Positions 33,480 through 42,592 of a stretch of DNA of 64,000 bases are shown in pieces (positions within the stretch are counted from its first letter, which is position 1; each line of letters opens with the position of its first letter). Position numbers and translations under genes: made by a program. The notes beneath the pieces are model-generated. The model was not told where the DNA came from. It worked only from the letters and a program-made list of their open reading frames with translations, and did no database searches. The DNA lies in the NCBI GenBank assembly GCA_900317505.1, contig ONHB01000018.1:1-64000 (forward strand). Direction: 5' to 3'. Origin of the DNA: an uncultured Lachnospiraceae bacterium. Lineage in GTDB: Bacteria > Bacillota > Clostridia > Lachnospirales > Lachnospiraceae.

Positions 33480-34397
33480 TGCCTGTTCGCTTTTGCTTCG
33501 GAATTCGGATGGCGAATATCCGGTATATTTTTTGAAACATCGGCAAAATGCAGAAGGTGTATTAAAACCGGTCTGGTAGGCAATTGTCGTAACCGGAATA
33601 TTTTCTGCCAGCATTTCCTGTGCACGAGTAATTCTTTTTTTGCACAGGTAGTCGTAAAAGGTTGTGTTGGTATACTGTTTGAACAGTCTTGAAAAATGAA
33701 ATTTGGAAAAACCGACTATAGCTGCGGTATCTTCTAAATTGAGATCATCTGCATAATGTTCATCAATATAAATGAGCAGTTTGGAAAATTTGTCATAATG
33801 TTCTTTTTGTACATCCGGAGGAATAGATGCTCTGGCTGCATTTTGCGAACCAAAATAATCTTTGGCGCAGATGGAAATATTTTTGAAAAACAATGAAAAA
33901 ATATCAGTTTCCCAAAAGATATCATTTTTAAAATAAATCTCAATCATTTTCGCAAAATTGTTGTACAGGGTTTCATAATGGTGTGATGAATGAGGCGTGA
34001 TATACAGAGGTTTTAAAAACATAGGCTGCATTGTCTTGTAATCCTGAAATGATGTATATGGCTCTAAATTGATCAAAAAGACAAAACGTATGCCCGGAGT
34101 CGGACAGATAAGCTTGTGGATGGTATGGGGTGGAACAATCATAATATCTCCGGGATGCAATGTATAATGCTCGTTGTTGACGATAACAACATAATCTGAC
34201 TGCATGCAGATGATAACCTCAACAGCAGAGTGATGATGCGACGGATAGCCTTCAAGCTGTGTGTTGTACCAGATCCGGATGTGAGATTCCGGAACAAAAT
34301 CAACCAATTCTGTATTGTTGTTTTGCAATTCCCTTCCAATAAATCCCCGAACCGGCTGTACATAGTTTGATTCATTAAGATCAATATTGTATAACAT
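33456..34397 (-). CDS. AraC family regulator with cupin sensor, between importer and GH3
   Basis: A 313-residue regulator. The N-terminal cupin includes HHHSAVEVIICMQSDYVVIV and LHPGDIMIVPPHTIH; the C-terminal double helix-turn-helix includes LEDTAAIVGFSKFHFSRLFK and TIAYQTGFNTPSAFCRCFKK. It faces the importer operon and diverges from GH3. Near-identical direct repeats spaced 21 bases occur upstream of both (29814 and 34524), so it is the prime candidate activator of both. The start at 34397 has AAGGG and GAGGTG upstream; a GTG at 34409 overlaps those. Confidence 0.88.
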   Translation of the reverse strand: MLYNIDLNESNYVQPVRGFIGRELQNNNTELVDFVPESHIRIWYNTQLEGYPSHHHSAVEVIICMQSDYVVIVNNEHYTLHPGDIMIVPPHTIHKLICPTPGIRFVFLINLEPYTSFQDYKTMQPMFLKPLYITPHSSHHYETLYNNFAKMIEIYFKNDIFWETDIFSLFFKNISICAKDYFGSQNAARASIPPDVQKEHYDKFSKLLIYIDEHYADDLNLEDTAAIVGFSKFHFSRLFKQYTNTTFYDYLCKKRITRAQEMLAENIPVTTIAYQTGFNTPSAFCRCFKKYTGYSPSEFRSKSEQAKIDADFH

Positions 34398-34523
34398 GTA
34401 ACCCTTCACCTCTTTGTCATGTTTGCGACTGATTTTATTATAATCAATTTTTTAGCAATATGCAAAAGCTTTGACGAATATTTGTGAATTTTACAAATGA
34501 AAAGCAGAGAGGTCTGGAAGATA

Positions 34524-34585
34524 GCAAAATATGTATATTTTCAGGCAATATATGTATAGTTTCGAAAATAGGAAACCGATATAAT
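34524..34585 (+). promoter_or_regulatory. candidate AraC-activated promoter of the GH3 gene
   Basis: GCAAAATATGTATATTTTC (34524-34542) and GCAATATATGTATAGTTTC (34545-34563) are direct repeats 21 bases apart. The second covers the position of a -35 box, and TATAAT lies at 34580-34585, inside a perfect palindrome AAACCGATATAATCGGTTT (34573-34591). The lack of a good -35 fits a class II activator site. Confidence 0.6.
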
Positions 34586-34650
34586 CGGTTTATATAACTA
34601 TATATTATAAAATAATACGATAACTTAAATTATGATTAATGGAGAAACAT

Positions 34651-36783
34651 ATGAACAGAAAGGAAGCAATCAAACGGGCAACTGAACTGGTTGAACAAAT
34701 GAGTGTAGAAGAATTAGCATCTCAGCTGCGCTTTGATGCAGATGAGATTCCTAGGCTGGATATTCCTGAGTATAACTGGTGGAATGAAGGTCTGCATGGT
34801 GTTGCAAGGGCAGGCACGGCTACAGTCTTTCCACAGGCAATTGGCCTTGGGGCAACTTTTGATGAAGAATTGATAGAACGTATCGGAGTTGCTGTCTCCA
34901 CAGAGGCAAGGGCTAAATATAATGAAAATGAGAAACATGAAGACCGGGATATTTATAAAGGAATTACCCTGTGGTCGCCCAATGTCAATCTCTTCCGGGA
35001 TCCACGCTGGGGACGTGGGCATGAAACTTATGGAGAAGATCCGATCCTGATTGCCAGACTGGGTGTTGCATTTATCAAAGGGCTGCAAGGGGACGGAGAG
35101 TATCTGCGTACGGCAGCATGTGCCAAGCATTTTGCAGTACATTCCGGACCGGAGGAAAAAAGACACTTTTTTGATGCGAAGGTCAGCATGAAGGAACTAT
35201 GGGAGACGTATCTTCCGCAGTTTGAAGCCTGTGTCAAGGAAGGCAGGGTCGAGGCAGTAATGGGAGCGTACAACAGAACCAACGGCGAGCCGTGTTGTGC
35301 GCATAGTTATCTGATGGATGAAGTGCTTCGCGGACAATGGGGATTTGAAGGTCATTATGTCTCTGACTGCTGGGCTATCCGCGATTTTCATGAGCAGCAT
35401 AAGGTAACGAAGAGACCGGAGGAAAGTGTTAAGCTGGCGCTGGAGCGTGGCTGTGATGTCAACTGCGGTTGCACCTATCAGAAAATTCTCAATGCATATG
35501 GGGAAGGCCTGATTTCCAAAGAACTGCTGCAGAAATCAGCGATACGCTTATTTACCACCCGGTTTTTACTGGGAATGTTTGATGAGACGGAATACGACAG
35601 TATTCCTTATGAAGTGGTAGAATGCAAAGAGCATATCGATCTTTCTATAGAAGCAGCATATAAGAGTGTTGTTTTGTTAAAAAATGACGGTATTTTACCT
35701 TTGAATAAAGAAAAACTGAAAACAATTGGAGTGATTGGACCAAATGCCAATTCCAGAGCGGCACTGATTGGCAATTATCATGGTACGGCTTCGCGGTATG
35801 TTACGGTGTTAGAGGGCATTCAGGACTATGTGGGTGATGATGTCAGGGTACTTTATTCTGAGGGCTGTCATCTGTTTTTGGATCAGGTTGAAAAGCTGGC
35901 AAAAGAAGACGACCGTATTTCCGAGGCGATGACGGTTGCTGAGCATTCAGACCTTGTTGTTTTATGTCTGGGACTGGATGAAAGTCTGGAAGGCGAGGAA
36001 GGAGATACCGGCAATGCATATGCTTCCGGCGACAAGCAGGATCTGCATCTTCCGGCTTCCCAGCAGAGACTGCTGGAAATTATTGCAGGAATGGGTGTTC
36101 CGTTTATCGTATGCATGATGGCAGGAAGTGCCATGGATCTGAATTTGGCAGATGCAAAAGCAAACGCCGTTTTGCAGACATGGTATCCGGGAGCCAGAGG
36201 TGGAAAAGCTGTTGCAGATATTTTATTTGGAAAAATTTCACCATCCGGAAAGCTGCCGGTCACGATTTATCGTGATTTACAGGGAATGCCTGATTTTGAC
36301 GATTATTCCATGAAAAACAGGACCTATCGATTTGTAGAAAAAGCTCCGCTTTATCCGTTCGGATATGGACTCAATTATGCGGACACGCAGGTCACTGATG
36401 CAAAATTGACTGATGATGTGACCTATGCCCAGATCAAGGAGCAAAGTAAAGAACAAAGCAATGAGCAGATCATATGTGTTGAAACAAGGGTTGCAAATCG
36501 CGGAGATATTTTTACGGAGGATGTGCTGCAGGTCTATGTGCAGGTAGAGGCTTCTAATGAAGTGCCCCATCCTAAACTGGCAGCATTTAAACGTGTGGCA
36601 CTTGCGCCAGGAGAAGAAAAGACTGTGACACTGGAAATTCCGGTGAAAGCATTTAGTGTTGTGAATGAGGAAGGAAAGTCAGTATATAGCGGAACCGGAG
36701 CGGATATTTATGTAGGATTTGGGCAGCCGGATGAGCGGACGAAGGAACTTATCGGGAAGAAGAGTGTGAAGATGCATATATAA
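34651..36783 (+). CDS. cytoplasmic glycoside hydrolase family 3 beta-glycosidase
   Basis: A 710-residue GH3 enzyme without signal peptide. Order: N-terminal TIM barrel (about 1-310) with EYNWWNEGLHGVAR, DPRWGRGHETYGEDP, the KHF substrate motif and nucleophile Asp239 in YVSDCWAI; alpha/beta sandwich (about 340-560) with the acidic loop; C-terminal fibronectin-like domain (about 590-710). The WWNEGLHGVARAG pattern is common in the beta-xylosidase branch, so it may act on beta-xylosides as well as, or instead of, beta-glucosides. ATG 34651 follows GGAG. Divergent from its likely AraC activator. Confidence 0.9.
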   Translation: MNRKEAIKRATELVEQMSVEELASQLRFDADEIPRLDIPEYNWWNEGLHGVARAGTATVFPQAIGLGATFDEELIERIGVAVSTEARAKYNENEKHEDRDIYKGITLWSPNVNLFRDPRWGRGHETYGEDPILIARLGVAFIKGLQGDGEYLRTAACAKHFAVHSGPEEKRHFFDAKVSMKELWETYLPQFEACVKEGRVEAVMGAYNRTNGEPCCAHSYLMDEVLRGQWGFEGHYVSDCWAIRDFHEQHKVTKRPEESVKLALERGCDVNCGCTYQKILNAYGEGLISKELLQKSAIRLFTTRFLLGMFDETEYDSIPYEVVECKEHIDLSIEAAYKSVVLLKNDGILPLNKEKLKTIGVIGPNANSRAALIGNYHGTASRYVTVLEGIQDYVGDDVRVLYSEGCHLFLDQVEKLAKEDDRISEAMTVAEHSDLVVLCLGLDESLEGEEGDTGNAYASGDKQDLHLPASQQRLLEIIAGMGVPFIVCMMAGSAMDLNLADAKANAVLQTWYPGARGGKAVADILFGKISPSGKLPVTIYRDLQGMPDFDDYSMKNRTYRFVEKAPLYPFGYGLNYADTQVTDAKLTDDVTYAQIKEQSKEQSNEQIICVETRVANRGDIFTEDVLQVYVQVEASNEVPHPKLAAFKRVALAPGEEKTVTLEIPVKAFSVVNEEGKSVYSGTGADIYVGFGQPDERTKELIGKKSVKMHI

Positions 36784-36851
36784 TTCTGTAGCAGTTATGA
36801 TGTAATAAAACTGTATAAAAAATCTTAATAGATTTTTTGAAATAAGTGTGG

Positions 36852-36888
36852 AACAGCAGATGGCTTTTATGACCATCTGTTGTTTTTT
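36852..36888 (+). terminator. terminator after GH3
   Basis: AACAGCAGATGG pairs CCATCTGTTGTT around a nine-base loop, followed by six T. Confidence 0.88.
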
Positions 36889-37013
36889 AGAGAATATTAT
36901 ATTTGCAAAAAACATCTTGGCAGGTAGTATATGTGTTTAAGTTAAATAAGGATTGTAAATTAAAAAGAAAAACTCTTGCCAACAAAATTTCATAATGATA
37001 GAATGGCAATACT

Positions 37014-38381
37014 ATGAAAAAAAGAGATGTATATAAAAAGGCATTGCTTCTGGCAGTGCCGATGATGATTCAAAATGGAATAACGAATGCAGTGGGACTG
37101 GTCGATAACGTCATGGTCGGCAGTCTTGGAACGGAGAGTATGACAGCGGTGTCAATCGTCGTACAGCTGATTTTTGTATTTAATCTGGCTGTATTTGGTG
37201 GCATGTCGGGACCGGGTATCTATGGAGCCCAGTACTATGGACAGGGTAACGAAGAAGGTGTCAAAAATGTTTTCCGAATCAAGCTCTGGATCGGAGCATT
37301 TTGTATGTTTATGGGCATTCTGGTGTTTTTATCGTTGGATACGACCCTGATCGGATTGTATTTGCATGGAAGTGATGCCGGAATTGACAGTGCACTGACC
37401 GTTCAATATGCCAGACAGTATCTGAAGATCATGTTGTTTAATATCCCGCCGTTTGTCATTACACAGGTTTATGCCGGAAGTCTGAGAGAAACCGGGGAGA
37501 GCGTAAAGCCGATGATTGCCGGTGTGTGTTCGGTAGTAGTGGATATTGTATTTAACTATCTGCTGATCTACGGCAAATTTGGTTTCCCGAGACTGGAAGT
37601 ACGCGGTGCAGCGATCGCAACGGTTATGGCACGAGTTGTAGAGATGGGGATTGTCATTATCTGGTCACATACCCAGTTAAACAAGCATACTTTCTTAAGA
37701 GGAATTTATCGCACTCTGAAAGTGCCGATGAATGTTGTACGTGTGGTCATCAAAAAGAGCCTGCCGATATTCTTCAACGAATTTTTGTGGGCAGGCGGTA
37801 TTGCCGCGCTGACGCAGTGTTATTCCCTGCGCGGACTTAGCGTCGTAGCCGGACTCAATATATCCAATGCACTTTGCAACCTGCTAAATGTTGTGTTTGT
37901 TGCCATGGGTAATGCAGTCGGCATTCTGTCAGGACAGACGTTGGGAGCAGGTAAATATAAAGAAGCAAAAGAGAATGCCGTGAGCCTGATGTGGTTTACT
38001 GGATTTATGTGTATTTTCTTAACAATTATTTTGGTTGCTATTTCCGGAGTATTCCCGAAGCTTTATGATACCTCCGAGGATGTGCGCCGGATGGGACGAA
38101 ACTTTATCATTGTTACAGCGCTGTTTTTCCCGGTGCAGGGCTTTTTAAATGCCGTATATTTTACCCTGCGGTCCGGAGGCAAGACCTTTATTACTTTCCT
38201 GTTTGACAGTGTTTACTCGTGGGTGGTTACAGTACCGATCGCATGGCTTTTGTGCAACTTTACGACGCTTCCGATACTGGCAATTTTTGCTGTTGTCCAA
38301 GGCGTTGATGTTATCAAGCTGTTAGTAGGTTATGTTCTGATACAGAAAGAGATCTGGATCACCAATCTGGTGGCGGAGTAA
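37014..38381 (+). CDS. MATE family efflux transporter (second copy)
   Basis: A 455-residue MATE transporter with about 12 membrane segments. Its opening ALLLAVPMMIQNGITNAVGL VDN block, the GPGIYGAQYYGQGNEEGVKN loop and SLRETGESVKPM mark it as a NorM/DinF-type member distinct from the one at 10193. Export substrate is unknown. ATG 37014 has only a weak GAATGG upstream. Own terminator downstream; no obvious functional partner. Confidence 0.87.
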   Translation: MKKRDVYKKALLLAVPMMIQNGITNAVGLVDNVMVGSLGTESMTAVSIVVQLIFVFNLAVFGGMSGPGIYGAQYYGQGNEEGVKNVFRIKLWIGAFCMFMGILVFLSLDTTLIGLYLHGSDAGIDSALTVQYARQYLKIMLFNIPPFVITQVYAGSLRETGESVKPMIAGVCSVVVDIVFNYLLIYGKFGFPRLEVRGAAIATVMARVVEMGIVIIWSHTQLNKHTFLRGIYRTLKVPMNVVRVVIKKSLPIFFNEFLWAGGIAALTQCYSLRGLSVVAGLNISNALCNLLNVVFVAMGNAVGILSGQTLGAGKYKEAKENAVSLMWFTGFMCIFLTIILVAISGVFPKLYDTSEDVRRMGRNFIIVTALFFPVQGFLNAVYFTLRSGGKTFITFLFDSVYSWVVTVPIAWLLCNFTTLPILAIFAVVQGVDVIKLLVGYVLIQKEIWITNLVAE

Positions 38382-38476
38382 AAATTGCAAGTTTTCTGAT
38401 AAATTAAAAATAAATCTTGTATGCATCTGTATAATATGTTTACGGATGGTGTATATTGTAACATTTTAAATAAAGG

Positions 38477-38518
38477 GACATATCAAATTTCTTAAATGAA
38501 ATAGGATATGTCTTTTTT
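38477..38518 (+). terminator. terminator after the second MATE gene
   Basis: GACATATC pairs GATATGTC with an inner ATTTC/GAAAT stem, then six T. Confidence 0.85.
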
Positions 38519-38622
38519 ATGTTTAAATAACATTGGAAGAGGCCATATTAATTGTAGTTTGGAGTCATAACAGAAAAGTTGATGTACTATCTACTAATAT
38601 ATAATTCTAAAAATAAAACAAA

Positions 38623-38689
38623 ATAGTTTCAAAATAAACTATAATGATTGAATTATAAACTTGACACAATTAAAAGATAAGATTACAAT
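38623..38689 (+). promoter_or_regulatory. AbiE promoter with adjacent palindrome
   Basis: TTGACA (38661-38666) and TACAAT (38684-38689) are 17 bases apart. A perfect inverted repeat ATAGTTT-N6-AAACTAT lies just upstream (38623-38642), and the sequence AAGTTT...AAACT recurs after the -10. AbiEi antitoxins are known to repress their own promoter through inverted repeats, so this is a candidate operator. The rest of 38519-38747 is very AT-rich. Confidence 0.6.
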
Positions 38690-38747
38690 AAGTTTAAAAA
38701 TTAAGCAAAATGGTTTATACACAAACTAAAATGCAAGAGGCGATAAT

Positions 38748-39515
38748 ATGAATTTATACTTTGAATTATTGAAAAAGCCGGTATTCCATGTTGAGGATGT
38801 AAATAAATTTTATAACAATTTAGACAGCGCCCGTTCTGCAATTAAGCGGCTGATGAAGGAGAATATGGTCGTAAAGATACGAAATGACATGTATACCTGT
38901 ATTAGTGGAGAAACAGGACAGCCAGTTGCAAACCGGTTTCAGATTGCGTGCAGTATTACGCCGACTTCATATATTTCTCATCATACGGCGATGGAATATT
39001 ATGGTATAACAGATCAGGTCTTCTATGAGGTGTATGTTTCCTCAGAGACTTTCTTTCGTGATTTTGAATTTGATGGATATACCTACCATTATGTAATGTC
39101 AAAAGGAAGTGACGGAATTGATACACCAGCATTTAGTGGCGGGATTCGGGTGACAACCCCGGAGCGTACGATGATAGACAGTATCAAGGATATGGACAAA
39201 ATCTCCGGAATGGAAGAGGTTATACAGGATATTTCTTGTATGAAAAAGTTGCAGGAAAAAAGACTGCTAAGTTATCTGGAACATCTTAGCAATCAGTTTC
39301 TATATCAAAAGACTGGTTTTTTGCTTTCTGAACAGAAAGAACAGCTTGGCCTGTCAGATGATTTTTTCAAAGAATGTCAGGACAAAATCGGAAAGAGTAA
39401 ACGTTATTTATCACGTGATCTTGCTGACGGAGTTTATAATGACCGATGGAGGCTTGTAGTTCCACAACAGCTAAATGTGAAGAATGGAGTGATGATAGAG
39501 GATGCCACAATATAA
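38748..39515 (+). CDS. AbiEi-type antitoxin/regulator of a type IV toxin-antitoxin system
   Basis: A 255-residue antitoxin. The N-terminal winged-helix part (about 1-55, with LDSARSAIKRLMKENMVVKI) should bind DNA, and the C-terminal domain includes YISHHTAMEYYG and TTPERTMIDSIKDM, typical of the AbiEi family. In type IV systems it counteracts the toxin's effect and represses transcription. ATG 38748 follows AAGAGGCG. The toxin gene overlaps by 14 bases, a standard arrangement. Confidence 0.85.
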   Translation: MNLYFELLKKPVFHVEDVNKFYNNLDSARSAIKRLMKENMVVKIRNDMYTCISGETGQPVANRFQIACSITPTSYISHHTAMEYYGITDQVFYEVYVSSETFFRDFEFDGYTYHYVMSKGSDGIDTPAFSGGIRVTTPERTMIDSIKDMDKISGMEEVIQDISCMKKLQEKRLLSYLEHLSNQFLYQKTGFLLSEQKEQLGLSDDFFKECQDKIGKSKRYLSRDLADGVYNDRWRLVVPQQLNVKNGVMIEDATI

Positions 39516-40431
39516 TAAGGCGGATCTGGGAAGAGCTGCAGCACAATATGGGTATGTTCGGGATACATTTGAAAAGGTATTGAGATTAAAAGAGATATTA
39601 GAGCATTTCAACACACAGGAATATCTGGCAGAACATCTGATGCTTAAAGGTGGAACGGCAATTAATCTTACAGTGTTTAATTTGTTGCGATTATCGGTCG
39701 ATATTGATATGGATTATACACCAAATGACAGTAAGGATGATATGCTTGAGTCCAGAATTAAGGAATATATGAAAAAAGAAGGATATTTTTTATCGTCTGC
39801 TTCAAGATTTAGCCACAGTCTGGATGCATTTCATTACAATTATATAAATGCCGGAGGAAACAAGGATATGATTAAGCTTGAAATAAATTATTCACTCAGG
39901 GCACATATCTTTGAATCTACATACAGAAGTATTTTAAATAATACATTTAAGAGTGATATTAGGATAAGAACAGTGGCTCCATTGGAGATATTTGCTGCAA
40001 AAGGCAATGCGCTGATAAGTCGTGCGGCAGCCAGAGATTTGTATGATTGGAGCAATCTGATAGAGCACAACTTATTTACAGATCAAAAAGATTTATTTCG
40101 TAAATGCTTTGCTTTTTATATAACGATATCTGCAGGTAAGGGGCAGATTAATCGTGATTTTAATCCGTCAGCGATCGATTTGCTTGACTTTACAAAGATA
40201 CGGCGTGATCTGTTTCCTGTGATAAGCAGAAAAGATAATTTTCAGTTGGAGGAAAGAAAACGTCAGGCAAAGCAATATATTGCTGATCTAATGCAGTTGG
40301 AAGAAAAAGAAATTGAGTATATGGATAGATTTATGGCAAAGGAGTATCGACCAGAGTTGCTATTTGATGATGAAAAAATCGTTGCCAGAATTTGCGAACA
40401 TCCAATGGCGCTGTGGAAGTGTCAAAATTAG
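39502..40431 (+). CDS. AbiEii/AbiGii-type nucleotidyltransferase toxin
   Basis: A 309-residue nucleotidyltransferase-fold toxin. The fingerprint is HLMLKGGTAINL (GG/S motif) followed by LRLSVDIDMDYTP with the paired metal-binding acids, and later PLEIFAAKGNALISRAAARDLYDW, as in AbiEii proteins. These add nucleotides to RNA targets such as tRNA 3' ends and cause growth arrest or abortive phage infection. It overlaps the antitoxin gene by 14 bases. Both genes are more AT-rich than their neighbours, consistent with acquisition by transfer. Confidence 0.87.
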   Translation: MPQYNKADLGRAAAQYGYVRDTFEKVLRLKEILEHFNTQEYLAEHLMLKGGTAINLTVFNLLRLSVDIDMDYTPNDSKDDMLESRIKEYMKKEGYFLSSASRFSHSLDAFHYNYINAGGNKDMIKLEINYSLRAHIFESTYRSILNNTFKSDIRIRTVAPLEIFAAKGNALISRAAARDLYDWSNLIEHNLFTDQKDLFRKCFAFYITISAGKGQINRDFNPSAIDLLDFTKIRRDLFPVISRKDNFQLEERKRQAKQYIADLMQLEEKEIEYMDRFMAKEYRPELLFDDEKIVARICEHPMALWKCQN

Positions 40432-40482
40432 TGAGTACCAAAATCAACATTGAATCTTCCAAATCCTGACAATAATCCCATT

Positions 40483-41226
40483 CTAAAAATTCAACCTCTT
40501 CACAATCTCATTCCGTACCTTCGGTCCTACAAAGATCACCAGAGCAAAAATCGAAACAACATTAACCATCATGCAGATGATCCACATAAGCGGTGCCATC
40601 CCATTGATCGCGATCAGGATAATGCTCGGTAAAAGTCCGATCAGGATATTACACAGCATGTATACCATAGCATTTCCGGTTGTATCGAGCATGCAGAAAA
40701 TAAAATTGAGCACCAGAGCCAGCATGCAGATGCCAGGGATGATATAATCGACGCACAGGCTAAAAAAGTGCAGATAATAAGCCGTGGGTAACAATAAGAC
40801 CCCGATATAAATGGAAATATAAAAAATAAAGTAGGATGGAAGCGAATGACGCTTGATCAGTTTGTTTAATAACAACTGGAAACCGACCACCCATAATAAT
40901 ACGATCAGGCTAAAATGTATTTCACGGTCATACACGATCAAAAAGTCGACTACAAAGCAGATAAAGGTTGCAGCACACATGATAAAAAGCTGCAGCTTAT
41001 ACCAGAAGGACTGTGTCTTTAATTTGTCACAATCCGGGAAATAATAATTTGCATCTTTCAAATCGTCATTAATATCCTTGCAATTCTCAATATCTTCGCC
41101 ATTTTTGACATCATTGCCGACGGAGACAGAGTCCTGATTTTTTTCAATCAATTCATTCTGACATAAAGGACAGTATTCAAAAGCACCGCCAACAGATAGC
41201 TGGCAGTTGGGACAATATTTCATCAT
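40483..41226 (-). CDS. DUF6320-like zinc-ribbon membrane protein
   Basis: A 247-residue protein with a zinc ribbon at the N-terminus (CPNC at 5-8, CPLC at 18-21), an acidic linker (about 28-60) and about six to seven membrane segments. I assign it to the DUF6320 group from this layout and its placement after an acyltransferase. No reaction is known for it. Its start overlaps the acyltransferase stop by four bases (ATGA-type coupling), so the two are almost certainly co-translated. Confidence 0.72.
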   Translation of the reverse strand: MMKYCPNCQLSVGGAFEYCPLCQNELIEKNQDSVSVGNDVKNGEDIENCKDINDDLKDANYYFPDCDKLKTQSFWYKLQLFIMCAATFICFVVDFLIVYDREIHFSLIVLLWVVGFQLLLNKLIKRHSLPSYFIFYISIYIGVLLLPTAYYLHFFSLCVDYIIPGICMLALVLNFIFCMLDTTGNAMVYMLCNILIGLLPSIILIAINGMAPLMWIICMMVNVVSIFALVIFVGPKVRNEIVKRLNF

Positions 41227-42476
41227 GATTTAACCACCTCCGTTGCCTGTAATGTGACAGGAATCCCTTCCTTGGAAAAGCTTCTGACAAAATTCTTGAG
41301 CACACCGGTATTGCGATAACCCGATGTGATTCCCAGGACCATTTCATCCTGATAACTGCAAATTGTCATAAACAGTTCATTGTGGCTGCAAAAGGCCGTA
41401 TATTTTATGACATACTGCTGCATTGGTGCAGGCAGCTTCATGACACCGAGGTTGGAAATAACCGCGGATACACGCTTGCCTTCTTTTTTAGAAAAGAATC
41501 TGACAACAGGCTGCTTGATAAAGAGCGGAATCATACGGATAAAAAATAGATGCTCCAAAAACTGGTAATGATCCATCTGGCTGCGGATCTGTTCCGGCTG
41601 CAAAATATTTTTAAGCTTGGCATCATATTCCTTAGCTAAGGATTCCAGCGTCTCATCGCCGGTAAAAATATGACTGATGCTGACATTATTAAAAAAGTTG
41701 CGTGCTGTTTCGGAAGGATAGTAATTCCGCAGATTGACCGGCATGCTGATGGAAATTGGCTGCTTGCGTTTGAGGGCCGGCATATCATCATAAATTGCCA
41801 TCATCAGCTTGGCTCCAATGAGGCTCGATAAGCTAATCTGATATTGCTTGGAAAGCTTTAAAAGCTCGGCCGACGGCATGCTTACTTCAAAAAACTGCAG
41901 CTGATTGTAGGGGAGCTTCAAGCCATGGATATGGTATGATTTCTGCACATGGCCGGCTGATTTTCCATTGCGGGAATAAAATTTTTTAAAACTGTCCTGT
42001 GAAAGGTCATCGGCAGAAGCGCCGAGACCGATGGAAACATCCTGCATTTCATCGGGATGGATTAGCCGCAGGTAATTTTGCACGAGGATATTTAAAAATT
42101 CCAGTGCACCGGTGCCATCGCTTAACGCATGAAAAAGCTCAACATTGATACGGTTGTGAAAATAAGTGACACTATAATGCAAGATGCCGGTATAATCCTG
42201 TCCGTATAAAACGGGGCAGGGACGGTCATGCTCCTTGGAAACAACCGGTTTGACATCTGTCGTTTCCAGATAATGCCAGAAAAGACCTCTGCGGATCCGT
42301 ACCTGAAACTGGGGCCGGCGTTTGATGGTCGCATCCAGAGCCTTTTGCAAAAGCTCCGGTTTGATCGGCTCTGTCAGTGTACAGCTTACCCGGAGGCTGC
42401 GTGTATCTCTTTCATTGTGAGTGGCAAGAAAAACCTTTGCCACATTGTCTACTTTGTACCAATTTTCTGTATTCAA
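41223..42476 (-). CDS. condensation-domain-like / alcohol acyltransferase family protein
   Basis: A 417-residue protein of the CoA-dependent acyltransferase fold shared by condensation domains, WS/DGAT enzymes and alcohol acetyltransferases. The catalytic HxxxDG motif is HALSDG (in LFHALSDGTGALEF); the second-half bridging motif region is SISMPVNLRNYYPSETARNF. No signal peptide. It should transfer an acyl group to an alcohol or amine, but donor and acceptor are unknown. It is sandwiched between an esterase-like gene upstream and the coupled DUF6320 gene downstream. Confidence 0.75.
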   Translation of the reverse strand: MNTENWYKVDNVAKVFLATHNERDTRSLRVSCTLTEPIKPELLQKALDATIKRRPQFQVRIRRGLFWHYLETTDVKPVVSKEHDRPCPVLYGQDYTGILHYSVTYFHNRINVELFHALSDGTGALEFLNILVQNYLRLIHPDEMQDVSIGLGASADDLSQDSFKKFYSRNGKSAGHVQKSYHIHGLKLPYNQLQFFEVSMPSAELLKLSKQYQISLSSLIGAKLMMAIYDDMPALKRKQPISISMPVNLRNYYPSETARNFFNNVSISHIFTGDETLESLAKEYDAKLKNILQPEQIRSQMDHYQFLEHLFFIRMIPLFIKQPVVRFFSKKEGKRVSAVISNLGVMKLPAPMQQYVIKYTAFCSHNELFMTICSYQDEMVLGITSGYRNTGVLKNFVRSFSKEGIPVTLQATEVVKS

Positions 42477-42592
42477 GTCATAACTCCTGCTGAAGATATA
42501 TTTATGATGCCGTCAAAATTACCAAAGATAAAGTATCCCATAAGTATCGGATCATCCCCAAAGTGAATTGTCATTTTACCGGCATAGTTAAT

